Positions 55,401 to 64,000 of a stretch of 64,000 nucleotides of DNA are shown in pieces. Numbering within the stretch: position 1 is the stretch's first letter; each line of letters begins with the position of its first letter. Source of the DNA: Halisarca cf. caerulea (Eukaryota > Porifera > Demospongiae > Chondrillida > Halisarcidae); assembly GCA_963170055.1 (NCBI GenBank), contig CAUJGJ010000135.1, forward strand, positions 672,001 to 736,000, in the 5' to 3' direction. The position numbers were made by a program, and so were the translations under genes. The notes under the pieces were generated by a model. That model had not been told where the DNA came from and searched no databases. It was given only the letters and a program-made list of their open reading frames with translations.

Positions 55401-58400
55401 CAGTATTACAAACCTCAGTACATTATTTTTGTGGAATTGACAGTCATGCCTGCACTCCATTTCCATTTTTACACAGATATTATATAGGTCTTGTACATGA
55501 AATGTTGGTTTGAACTATATTGGGTTATTTCCAGTGACAACTTACTTACAAGTGAATATATGCCTATTTATCTGCGTATTCTTTATGTTTTCACTAAAAT
55601 CTAACACAAAAAAGGTGTGACATATGAGTACTAGCCAGCCCAATACGAGTCGGCCATTTTAAAATGGCGGATTAGAACCAATTTTGTGGCAAAATTGGGA
55701 TACTTTAGCTTCTCCATGAAATGATTTTTTTCTAAAGGTAAAAAAGGCACCACTGTGAATATGATTGGTTAAAATGGTGGTAAAATTAATCTTGAATACC
55801 TCTTCTAGCGAGCTCTAGCCTGTTCTAAGAGAAGAATCAGAGTAAGAAGCCGAAATCATGACCTTTCACGCTATGTAAACTTCGCAAAATGTAGCTCATA
55901 TAAGGCTCCTAAGAGCTTCTTGTATACCTAAGTAAATCCATCAAAAATGGTCGCAGAAGTTAAATATGCTGGTTTTGGATCTCCAAAATGTACCAGAAAT
56001 GAGTTTTATGCGAAATACAGTCGGCTCTAATGTATGGGCAGCCATGTTTTTTCGCATCATCCCTACATGGTTCATGATGTTGGACAGAAATGGTCTCTGT
56101 TGATACATTGCTCCGTATCTTGTACAAACACAGTGTATTTCACTCAATACTGTACATGAAAGCTACGTACAGTGCATATCATTAAAAAATTCCCATATCG
56201 TATTGTATTTACGATTGTAAATTCATGGTATTGTCATGGTAAAATCATTGTATAACGATCAGATAACGATTTGGACAAAATCATATTTTTATCGTCATTT
56301 GGGAAAAAAATGCATAGCTCTATATTTTCACCTTGTTTATTCGCTGCAATGGGTTTCCTAAGTAATATGTCACGTTCGAGCGAAGAAAAAATGTAGAATA
56401 ATTCTGACTACGCGAAGCAGACAATGGTGCAACAAGGGCCTAAATGCGCCCTCTATTTGCACAATACTCCAGTTTGAAGGGTTTAGCACCACGAGGAGAG
56501 GTAATGACATATTTTGTTAAGAAATACGAAAAGATAGACTCCACGATATAGGTGAAGAAAGGATCGGCACGCTCTTCGAAAGTTAACAATGAGGTCAAAG
56601 ATGGCGGCTCAGACACAAGCAGATAACGAAACTATATTCGTCGAGTTAGAAAAATTGCTTGAAAGGCATACGTATGAACTTTCCTATGCTTCGCTGCCAA
56701 CAGTGACTGCATGGGGTGAGTTTTCGAGGATGAATCTACCGGGAGTATCTCACTACAAATGCAAAATTATGCGTGCTACGCCATTGCGAAATTTGCCCAA
56801 AATGGCTATCGCATGAGCTCAGATGCGATCGTGAAGCACAAGTTGCAGAACTCCTCATGCATATGTCGCATCACCTTTCTCTTCTATATAAAGCACTTCA
56901 TAATTTTGGTAGAATTTGAACACAGGATGATCGTTATCTCTTCGTATCATGATAGCAATTTCATCGTATCGTATTTGTAAATATATCGTAATAAATTTGT
57001 AATATGATTACGAAGTGGGAACTTTTTAATGACCTGTACCGTAATTACCTTTTCATACATAGATTGTAAATGTGTAGCTACATACATATAGTATATGTAT
57101 GTACACATGTGCACAAGAAATATTGTATATCAATTTCGGCAAAGGTACGGTACTTCCCATATAAATTTTAACCTTTGACGACCGACGAGCAGGTGACGAC
57201 CGACTGACCGACCGCTGACTGACCGCAAATAATCACTACGTCATGACCGCGTGGTATGGCTTCATTGCGCAAGTCCCCGAGTTGAAACTTAGTGTGAATG
57301 GTTTACTGGCAAAGCGAATACGTTCATTTGACGAGAGATGAAGCATTCCTATCGTGCTAGCTGCAGCCTTAGATTATCAATGAAGGCATCTGAGAACGAA
57401 ACTCGTAAGTTGCTCGTCGGAAGGATTGTACGCCGGTGAATTTATCTTTAAAAAATGATGTGTAGACCGGTCTACGTATTCTTCAACATAGTTCGCCATG
57501 GTCTGATTTACTGGCCTGATGAAGACCTCGTATCTATCCGCTGCTTCGTGTAGCCAGAATAAACCATACTGAACAAATCAAAAAGAATCGCGCAAACTCG
57601 CTCAAATCACACTCGCTAATCATTTGCGCAACTATTCTTACGTCACGTGCACGGTTGCGACGACTGACCCCTGACCGACCGTGGACTGAACGACTGACCG
57701 AACGACCGGAACTGTTAAAATTTCTATGGGAAGTACCGTATGAGCATTTATACGTAAGTTATCTCTTTCAACACCTTATAGTGCACAACAATATGTACCT
57801 TTGGGGAAGTAGTCTTTCATTTGCTAAAAATCCAGGTTTGTGAATCTGAGGATTGTAGTCTCCACACTTCGCCTGGATCTATGCATGAGCAAACATATGA
57901 CGGAGAGATACAGTAAGTACGTAAATATACACACATAAGGGCATCAGATACATCACAATGAGTACATACTGCATAGGAAGCCAGAAGCACTGCAGTTTCT
58001 GGAGGACAGTAAATCCCTTCACCAAGGATAGCATCTTTGACTTGCAGATAAAAAAGTTTCTACAGAAGAGAGCATACGTATACAAGGACAGAGTGCATTA
58101 CATGTTCACTACAAAAATATTTATTTAAGGTTGTACACCATTTGGGGTTGTATTTCACACCCAATGGACTTGAATCATCCTGCAAGTACAGAAATGTAGG
58201 ATGATCCAAGATGACTCCCCAGCAAAATACTTTTCATTTACCAGTCTAAAGATCAGGTTTCAAAAGAATATATTTAAGGGCGCAACCGTGTGATATACGT
58301 ACATTCGCTAGGCCAAGAACGTCAGCATTTGTGGCATGATGTATCATCAAGTAGCAGTTATGCTTACTGGATGGGTGAAACTATCGCTAAAATGCCAGAA

Positions 58401-61400
58401 TCTGATAGAATCTGCACCACAGGATATAAGGATAACAATTGATAACTGAGTGGAATCTGACGACTAAACGAATGCAACTGAATTACAACTGTTACTTCTG
58501 CTGAATACCAAGTTATACAGTGTATGCACATAATTCATTTTAAGTCTTCTGCAATTTCTTTCCTTTTTGTATGGAAATTTTTGGATTAACTAACCAATAA
58601 AGCTATAAATGAAAAAAAGAAACAGAAGTATGTTGCTAAGTTTATGACGCCATTCTCTCTAAACTGACTTGAGCAAATAAATTTGATTTCTACCAGCTAC
58701 TGTCACATTTTGGTCATGGTCAGCAGTGCTTAATTCAAGATGCACATGGAATGACATGGCAGGCGAATCTGCCAAAGGTGGGCTTACCTGCTAGTAGTCC
58801 TGGACGGTATTGACAATTATAACCAGTTATAAACTAATTGACAGATAGTCGGTATTAGTCGGTATATCTCAATATTATTCTCCAATATTAATGTTCCAAT
58901 TTTGATCCTTCAGTTACATATGACACAACTGAGGGAGCTGGTTAAAAATATTTTAGCACTATGTACCTGGGCTAATTGGAAACTTAGCCATACATTAGAC
59001 TTCTGCTGTTAGTGTTCCCTATATTAACCCGGCTGTTCTTGTACGGTACTTCCCATAGTAATTTTAACAACGACTGTTCATTCATTACACCTTCATTCAG
59101 CGTTTGATCAGGGTTCATTCAAGCCTTTGTTCAACCTTTATTCATGCTGATCGATCACGTGATAGCGGAAGCATCATAATGCGCATGCAGATGTTGAAGT
59201 ATAGGGAGTGTGCAGACGAACGTTATGGTTTATTCCAACTACATGAAACAATGAATTCTCTATCTAATCAGAATAGGCAAGTCTTAGTCTCAGATCGCAA
59301 ATCTACTAGCGTCAGAAGGCCACCACATTACGAAGCCCAAGATATCGCATTTCCTGAAGAAATTTAAAGATACGGGCACCATTACCAGAAGCGGTAACTG
59401 GTAGAAAGCCCACCAAGACGCGTGCTATCCTGGACTTCATTGACAGCGAGATAGCTAAGGATGATGAAATTTTGTTTCGTTCATTTCAAAGAAAATAAAC
59501 TCATTTCGCCAACTTGTGAAAGAATCCAAAGAATTGCTCACCTAATTGAAGCGATGACGTCCTTATAGAAGTTGCATAATTTTTTAAAAACATCACATTA
59601 TGACGTCATGGGTTCAAGCGTTCGTTCGCTCATTCATTCAGCATTCATTCGCCCTTTGTTATTCGTTTGCTTGTTCATAACAAATCATTAAAATTACTAT
59701 GAGAAGTACTGTACTGCAAAAATGGAGAAAACTGCACTTACTTTACAAAAAGTTGATAGTCAATATATTGACTATTCAAAATTGCCATTATTGTATAGTC
59801 GGTTTTGGATTTATATTGATATTGACTACTAATACTGAAATATTGTCCAGGGCTACTTGCTAGTAACACAATAAAATCATACTACACAGGACATTTATAA
59901 CAGCCCACAGCTGCTTGGGATTTGGGGCGTGCACGTACAAAATTTATAAACAACGTCACCAGAAACAGTAAGCAACGTCACCACAAATTGTAAATACGTC
60001 ATACAAAATGAGGACGTCACAGAAAGTGCTAGTCTCGTGTAACACAGACCCGCTTCTCATAATCATAGTCATAATAATAAAATGGAGGCGAGAAGCGGGT
60101 CTGTGTTACACGAGACTAAGAAAGTGCTCTGTGTAAGCAGATACCGCTGCTAGTGATGTCACAGCTTCGCATCACGAAACGTCATTAAACATGGCCGCTT
60201 TTCGATAGGCGAACAGAAACCAGCTTTTCCGGAGGAGAAAACACCCTGCTACTTTCCCGTTTACTTAACATTTCGATTTAAGATAGCCATGGCTATGGGA
60301 ATTTGCTTAGCGAATAATGCCATAAGAAGGTAAGCGAAAGTAAATGCCGTATTTGTTTCCATTTTTTGCCGATTTGGGCAAGAAAATGGTGTTTAATTCC
60401 AAATAGAAGGTTTTAACAAGGTTATAAGAACAAACAACAAGCAAATTCATATATTTCATATATTTAGCTAGCGATTGATGTAAATTTGGTGAAGCTTCAG
60501 TGTCATCTTCTCCTCCGGAAATGGCAATTTTTGTTTTTTATCGAGAGTTTATGGCACCCTTGTTGTTCACTCAAACTTCTCTGTTTCTTACCTTTTCCTC
60601 TTCGGGTTTGCCTACCAATAATACTTGTTTACTTTCATGAAGTGTATTGCCTAGCCCAATTCGTATTAGAGGCATTATATGCTATGAAAATTGGTCAAGT
60701 TTCGCGACGGCCATTTTACCGTTATAACCGAGGGCTGAAATAAATACCCTGTGTATGATTACAAAGTGAGCACCTTTCAATAACCTCTACAGTATTTCTA
60801 TGTAAATGAACACAAGCAGATGCACACATACGGTACTTCCCATAGAAATTTTAACAGTTCCGGTCGTTCGGTCAGTCGTTCAGTCCACGGTCGGTCACGG
60901 GTCAGTCGTCGCAACCGTGCACGTGACATAAGAATAGTTGCGCAAATGATTTGCGAGTGTGATTTGAGCAAGTTTGCGCGGTTCTTTTTGATTTGTTCAG
61001 TATGGTTTATTCTGGCTACACGAAGCAGCGGATACTTTATCTAAGGCGAATGGGCAAGACTTACACCCAGATAGTGGCTTCTTTAGGGAAGGAGGGTCAC
61101 TCCGTGACAAAGGCGGGTATTTCCTACTTTTTGAAGACTTACAAGAAGACCGGGAGTATCCCTAGACAGCCTGGTTCAGGAGGCAAGGAGAAGAAGACAG
61201 AAGCCGTCCTAAAGTTCGTAGACTCTGTAATGGAGAAAGATGACGAGACGTCCTTGGCTGACTTGAAGTCTCAGCTCCAAAAGGAAGGAACGTCGGTGTC
61301 GACAAGCACTGTTCACCGCTGGCGGCAAGACCTCAGGTGGACTTCTAAAGGTACCAAATATTGTCAAATGATTTGAGAGGCGAACGTCAAGAAGCGCTTG

Positions 61401-63219
61401 GCATGGGCACAGAAGAATGTGGACGACATTAATTTGGACAGCCTCATCTTTACAGACGAGACAACTGTGCAGCTTGAAAACCACCATCGCACGACTTGCT
61501 ACAAGCGAGGCCAAAAGCCACGGTACAAACCACATCCAAAGCACCCTATCAAAGTGCACTTGAGGCACAATCACTTGGTTGTGTTTGACGATAGATACGA
61601 GGTCTTCATCAGGTCAGTAAATCAGACAATGGTGAACTATATTGAAGAATACGTAGACCGGTCTACACGTCATTTTTTTTAAGATAAATTCACTGGCGTA
61701 CAATCCTTCCGACGAGTAACTTACGAGTTTCGTTCTCAGATGCCTTCATTGATAATCTAAGGCTGCAGCTAGCACGATAGGAATGCTTCATCTCTCGTCA
61801 AATGAACGTATTCGCTTTGCCAGTCGACCATTCACACTTAGTTTCAACTCAGGGACTTGCGCAATGAAGCCATACCACGCGGTCATGACGTAGTGATTAT
61901 TTGCGGTCAGTCAGCGGTCGGTCAGTCGGTCGTCAAAGGTTAAAATTTCTATGGGAAGTACCGTATGTATGCGGGTAAACAAGTTCTAATACCGTACGCG
62001 CTCCAATTTTCGCGGGCTTAAACTTTTGCGGATGTTGCAAATTCGCAATTTTCGCGGGTCCCCATCCAGTGCCTCTGTTTTCTTTGTCCAAGATAACTAG
62101 TGATAGACCTGAGCAGACCATAGGTTGCAATTAGCACTTTAAAGTTCTAATGATTGCCAAGCCAAACAGGGCAATGAAACAGATATGCGAGCGGTTTCTT
62201 CCTCTGAAATGTTGCAAATTTCTTTTCTAACAGCATCTGCCATACTTAATGGGACAACTTGCTCCAAATCTCAGAGTCGGCTGGAAAGTCCGACGCTTAC
62301 AAACCAAAACGAACAAATCGACATTCTTTATCACTGTTGGGTAGCTACTGGCACATGTGAACGCAAACGAATACAAGATAATGGCAGCGGACAAGCCAAT
62401 CGATACCTTCTTTCACAACTATATAGGTGTATATCATCATGGATCTAATAACAATACAACAAGTCGTCGACAGTGCTACCCGCTGTTCAGCGACGGCCAT
62501 TTCATATCACCGTGAAGGCCATTTTATATCACTGCCCAAGATTTCAAACTTTTCGTTGATTTAAACTTTTGTGCATGGCTTCCAATCGGCGAAAACCATG
62601 AAAGTTTAGGCCTGTGAAAATTAGAGTGCGTACGGTAGTACAAGCACACACAGTCATGTATACATACGTATGCATAACATATTCACACCTGTGTGGTATC
62701 CTGTATTAGCTCCTCTGCCACATCCTCTGGGTAGAACTTGACCCTGAACTTGAAACTCAGTGGAGAATCTTTTGTCTCTTTGGCTACATCATGTGAGAGG
62801 ACCTAAAGAACAACAGGCAACCTTCCAACTTTAATAACCTGACAACATTAAAAATATTCAAATTCTTTGCTGTCTGTAGATATTAAATTTTCTATGTGCA
62901 AAAATGTACTACTGGGCTGGCTGCTAAAAAAATGTTAGTAAATGTACAAGCAAAGTTTAACTCAATTATTTCGCATTCATTTTGCAAATCTAAAAAAATA
63001 AATACTGCATGCAACAAGTGTATACAACACAATAATAACAAATTTAATATGTAACATAAAAACAAAACCAATTGTCAGTCATGACTTCATGATTAAAGAC
63101 AGTATTGGGTTGATGGCACTGACCTTCTTATTCAGTTTCAACCAAGTGGTGTAGCCTTCCTTGTCTGTATACTGCAGGCCGAAGTACCACACTTCACGAA
63201 GCCCTACGGTTTTGACCAC
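41128..63219 (-). CDS. Ezrin/radixin/moesin protein, 5' end beyond or missing from the window
   Basis: Exons, 5' to 3': 63219-63124, 62802-62689, 58059-57970, 57878-57799, 53183-53100, 49032-48789, 47634-47471, 46550-46441, 44286-44126, 43943-43851, 41611-41402, 41292-41128; 1611 nt, 536 aa, phases consistent. About 35 N-terminal residues (start to ...LFDQ) are missing; none was found up to 64000. [123 protein letters not shown]. Then a charged coiled coil (exons 46550-43851) and the actin-binding C-terminus [24 protein letters not shown], including the Thr phosphorylated in moesin. It links plasma membrane to cortical actin. The tail marks it as ERM and not merlin. Introns are loaded with transposable elements, yet every exon is intact. 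Confidence 0.93.
42128..42171. repeat. Short perfect hairpin
   Basis: 'gatagtgtgcgag' and 'ctcgcacactatc' form a 13-bp stem with a loop of about 16 bp, in an ERM intron, close to a 'ctagtctggcctg' MITE-type end at 42074. Probably a MITE remnant. Confidence 0.5.
43038..43752. mobile_element. Tc1-like deletion derivative with AAAAAGGTAACA ends
   Basis: Inverted ends 'ggattgaaaaaaggtaacac' and 'tgttacctttttcaggtcc' bound about 715 bp. On the minus strand, [25 protein letters not shown] (about 43550-43420) resembles the N-terminal helix-turn-helix of Tc1 transposases, then breaks into a CA repeat. The same start ([18 protein letters not shown]) occurs in the 44494 element. Confidence 0.6.
44494..45068. 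mobile_element. Tc1/mariner deletion derivative, TA-flanked
   Basis: Ends CAGTACGAACCAGTTTAAAG and its inverse CTTTAAACTGGTTCGTACTG are 20+ bp perfect TIRs flanked by TA. A minus-strand relic (about 44809-44640) gives [18 protein letters not shown] and [17 protein letters not shown], an HTH domain only; no DDE catalytic part remains. The interior has many 'tagcgttt' words. It is inserted into another repeat, whose uninterrupted relative lies at 48005-48200. Confidence 0.75.
45835..46096. mobile_element. TIR element filled with CGAACTT(T/C)G repeats
   Basis: 'ggcatggaaataatgttacc' and 'ggtaacattatttctgtgccc' are inverted ends, followed inward by 'gaagcgaattttgcaaa' / 'tttgcaaactatattcttcg'. 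The interior repeats variants of cgaacttyg / aaactttg many times. No coding potential. Confidence 0.65.
48005..48200. repeat. Second copy of the repeat hosting the 44494 insertion
   Basis: 'taaacacagaattcatttt...gcatacca(a)acaaacacagaatcc' followed by '...aaagagaagttcttctcgaaggagattctt' matches 44403-44490 joined to 45075-45160 with moderate divergence. Here no element intervenes. Confidence 0.6.
48505..48632. repeat. Dispersed GGGATCACGGCGTG motif cluster
   Basis: 'atcacggcgtga' or close variants occur at least five times at irregular 20-45 bp spacing between 48495 and 48630 (for example 'gggatcacggcgtgaag'). Intronic in ERM; origin unknown. Confidence 0.65.
49239..49365 (+). repeat. 5' LTR
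   Basis: 127 bp, paired with 50995-51121. Short for a Ty3/gypsy-class LTR. Confidence 0.85.
49510..51009 (+). CDS. gag: Ty3/gypsy-type Gag, 499 aa
   Basis: The open frame starts at ATG 49510 (150 bp after the LTR) and stops inside the 3' LTR. Residues about 60-115 are acidic; about 110-165 form a coiled coil ([20 protein letters not shown]). The retrotransposon Gag core spans about 225-395 ([50 protein letters not shown]). Near 447 a zinc-knuckle relic reads [18 protein letters not shown]: the fourth ligand of the CCHC pattern is Ser, not Cys. The frame then runs into the LTR (YLLVLCC), showing that pol was lost by deletion at or near the LTR edge. Gag would package element RNA. Confidence 0.85.
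   Translation: MADMSQVTSFPLQSKKLTNAYLKCIAKELGLPTKATREDLLQMVVGRLEDDNRQASNTQVDVSEGHVRLQDVGGIFLDVELRDEPEEETDDSEEEPAASENSRKPDLEQLLKDKEALVHEVQAQRRRLEHLWTKNCTLLGLIDARDEEIASLKADLESLHEMRQQIPPGTPQVHVSCPSIVDASIGSPSVGVSATCVATPPSHQSTLTPTSTTHVSLPTLKRKGQAPPVEPFSGDNPDLTFDDWLPTLERATQWNNWNQQEALLQLAGHLKGRARQEWSLLGDTEKSDYSLAVTVMRGRLDPNNRTLAAQDFRHMQQQKDETVADFMRRLERTFSHAYGKDPLTKESRDLLLYGQLLDGLKEEVARSPTVSGATTYTQLCLAAKAEERRRNELERRRLYRKGVAEESKNPPVSTSRKPPAPHTPSGSFSQPSGQTGVSQQAKRSCYQCGAVGHIARNSNKRKPTESTSGGNTTQTWSRKVTTESPQGDDPGNYLLVLCC
50995..51121 (+). repeat. 3' LTR
   Basis: 127 bp, matches the 5' LTR. It contains the last codons and stop of gag. Confidence 0.85.
51796..52554. mobile_element. 760-bp MITE with GGTAGGGATCAAAAAAA ends
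   Basis: 'tacggtagggatcaaaaaaa' and 'tttttttgatccctactgta' are inverted, followed inward by 'agttta' / 'taaact'. No transposase frame. In the ERM intron between 53100 and 49032. Confidence 0.7.
53418..54100 (-). mobile_element. Truncated Tc1-like element, family B
   Basis: Begins TACAGTACTTCCCATAGTAATT, matching the TIR at 59042. Its reverse complement aligns well to 59140-59390 (gatcacgtgatag-ggaagc, ttatt-cagcttcatga, ttaccagaa). It codes the N-terminal HTH-like [21 protein letters not shown] with broken frames. The far end is replaced by the foldback element at about 54100, so the second TIR is missing. Confidence 0.6.
54100..54605. mobile_element. Foldback element, second copy
   Basis: Arms of about 240 bp: the left one runs from 'aaaacattgaaacaaggtaa' through degenerate GGGCTAGACRGGCATA repeats to 'gaggtgggttggactgg'; the right one is its inverse, ending 'ttaccttgttccaatgtttt'. 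The centre holds TAGGAATTTGCACACTGTAC-like sequence as in the 12299 copy. Non-coding. Confidence 0.75.
55630..56160. other. ERM intron stretch, unassigned
   Basis: Contains 'gtcggccattttaaaatggcgg' and other ATGGC words but no exon, TIR pair or frame that I can support. Confidence 0.3.
56168..57043. mobile_element. 876-bp TIR element (CATTAAAAA-TTCCCA ends)
   Basis: 'tcattaaaaaattccca' (56178) and 'tgggaactttttaatga' (57016) are inverted, with 'tacagtgcata' / 'tgtaccgta' outside. Inner flanks share 'gtatttacgattgtaaa' / 'gtatttgtaaatata'. One frame inside (56589-56816, starting [20 protein letters not shown]) could be a domesticated or captured piece but matches nothing I know. Confidence 0.6.
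57148..57738 (-). mobile_element. Tc1/mariner internal-deletion copy, family A
   Basis: TA-flanked ends CGGTACTTCCCATATAAATT and ...AATTTCTATGGGAAGTACCG. The reverse complement matches both ends of the 60831-61963 copy, then jumps from 'cacgaagcagcggata' directly to 'gatacgaggtcttcatcagg', removing nearly all transposase code. Confidence 0.85.
59042..59713 (+). mobile_element. Tc1-like non-autonomous copy, family B
   Basis: TA + CGGTACTTCCCATAGTAATT at the left and AATTACTATGAGAAGTACTG + TA at the right. The interior has repeated 'cattca' words near both ends and a broken HTH fragment ([20 protein letters not shown]). The ends resemble family A, but the interior differs. Confidence 0.75.
60030..60118. 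mobile_element. 89-bp snapback MITE (GTCTCGTG ends)
   Basis: TA + GTCTCGTGTAACACAGACCC pairs with the inverse GGGTCTGTGTTACACGAGAC + TA; the stem is about 27 bp including CGCTTCTC. Same size, end hexamer and TA flank as the 31139 element but different stem sequence. A partial third copy starts at 63450 (tagtctcgtgtagcccaga). Confidence 0.85.
60831..61963 (+). mobile_element. Tc1/mariner transposon, family A, longest copy
   Basis: TIRs CGGTACTTCCCATAGAAATT / AATTTCTATGGGAAGTACCG, flanked by TA, 1133 bp. Subterminal sequences (ggtcggtca-, gaccgac- repeats) are rich in CGGTC words. Carries the transposase remnant at 61002-61682. Two parts (60831-61050 and 61590-61963) are shared with the 57148 copy. 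Confidence 0.88.
61002..61682 (+). pseudogene. Tc1/IS630-type transposase, broken
   Basis: From ATG 61002 the frame reads an HTH DNA-binding domain ([20 protein letters not shown], then [20 protein letters not shown] and the Pro/Gly-rich linker [13 protein letters not shown]), a second HTH ([17 protein letters not shown]), then an in-frame TGA at 61374, likely from CGA. It continues in the same frame as [32 protein letters not shown], where TDE holds the first catalytic Asp. The [17 protein letters not shown] segment is typical of the superfamily. The sequence then jumps to [21 protein letters not shown]; the second Asp and final Asp/Glu of the DDE triad are absent, so it cannot be active. 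Confidence 0.82.
61990..62637. mobile_element. 648-bp MITE with CCGTACGCGCTCCAATTTTC ends
   Basis: TIRs CCGTACGCGCTCCAATTTTC and GAAAATTAGAGTGCGTACGG, then 'gcgggcttaaacttt' / 'aaagtttaggcctgt'; TA flanks. It begins about 25 bp after the family A transposon. An 87 aa frame (62185-62448) has no known motif. Confidence 0.75.
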
Positions 63220-64000
63220 CTAAATAAACAGACCACCAAATTTAGTTGTGTGCGGTAGAATGTTTCTATACTAACCATCATAATATATTTATGCATGTAC
63301 TGTAGGATTGAAAAGTTATGTGTCACTAAAGTCTTGTGATTGAGCTCTATAAGCATTGTGTGTTTTTCAGTTATGCACTTAGCTAAAGAATGCAGTCTTA
63401 TTATATCACCTGCTCTGCCTTCATCACAGAACAAGGTGTAGTGCTTTTAGTCTCGTGTAGCCCAGAATGCTATTTCGCCTCATTTCTTTGGTGACTACGT
63501 ATGTCGCTGATGTAAAGGGGTAGAAATAGCCACTTCTTTTGGAGTGATGGAGTTACTGATGACTTCTGTGACAGTAGCATTGGCATTTTTGGTCACTTGC
63601 TCACTGATACCCATTTGTTTAGGAATTGGCAGAGATGAACAAGGTGGAAAATATTATACACATTTGAGGAACTCACACATGTCAAGTGATATCAGCAGAG
63701 ATCACATGCAGTAGACTATATGCCCATGTACGGTACTTCTTATAGAAAACCGCCCAGTGTTCAGGCAAAAACAGCGTGATTGACTGATTGCCCGACCAAC
63801 AATTGAGCGACTGTGTAACCAGCAGTTACGATTCACGATTGAAACACTCACTCCCTTTTTCCCTAGAGTAGAAAAGTCTGAATTGCCATCCACCTCCATT
63901 TGCCAATTTATTTCCTGAAAAATTCAAGGCATTTTCTTTGATTGCTGGATCTGGGTGTCTACGTAACTTCTTGAGCAAGTCTTAATTGAATTCCACTTTT
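63220..64000 (-). other. ERM 5' intron or flank with unassigned frames
   Basis: No ERM first exon (expected ...GKQLFDQ) is visible. On the minus strand, 63640-63495 reads SSLPIPKQMGISEQVTKNANATV and onward to a stop; near 63980-63850 another frame reads LLKKLRRHPDPAIKENALNF. Both look protein-like but match no family I can name; they may be transposon pieces, since a CGGTACTTCTTATAG end lies at 63731 and a GTCTCGTG end at 63450. Confidence 0.3.

Overview
The window is eukaryotic, animal-type DNA: AT-rich, intron-dense, with GT-AG splice sites, long CA/TG microsatellites and many TIR elements. Six host genes can be rebuilt exon by exon with consistent phases: profilin-4, a FAM228 protein, a type II membrane glycosyltransferase-like protein, MPC1, D-glycerate kinase, a RhoGEF/RhoGAP, plus (open at its 5' end) an ezrin/radixin/moesin protein, so seven in all. 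An ERM protein with a canonical actin-binding tail, and a DH-PH-RA-RhoGAP protein, point to a metazoan. The repeat landscape and 0.1-4 kb introns would fit a non-bilaterian such as a sponge, but the species is inference.

Layout. 0.4-6.0 kb: profilin-4 (minus) and FAM228 (plus) start head to head, 73 bp apart, around an RFX-type X-box. 6.6-10.6 kb: two-exon glycosyltransferase-like gene. 10.6-13.5 kb: no gene; a foldback element and a 53-bp duplication. 13.6-14.3 kb: MPC1 (minus), with a 4-nt and a 16-nt exon. 14.3-16.6 kb: repeats. 16.7-20.0 kb: glycerate kinase (minus, four exons). 22.9-36.6 kb: 22-exon RhoGEF/GAP (plus). 36.6-41.1 kb: AT-rich DNA with Penelope-like element remnants. 41.1-63.2 kb: ERM gene (minus, 12 exons seen), whose introns hold a gag-only LTR element, Tc1/mariner deletion derivatives, foldback elements and several MITE families.

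The genes do not form one pathway. Two themes stand out. Profilin-4, the RhoGEF/GAP and ERM all act on cortical actin. Profilin-4 and FAM228 are both associated with sperm or cilia in vertebrates and share a promoter here. MPC1 and glycerate kinase are ordinary metabolic genes. All exon coordinates were read by eye from splice signals, reading phase and family similarity recalled from memory; no search or alignment was run.
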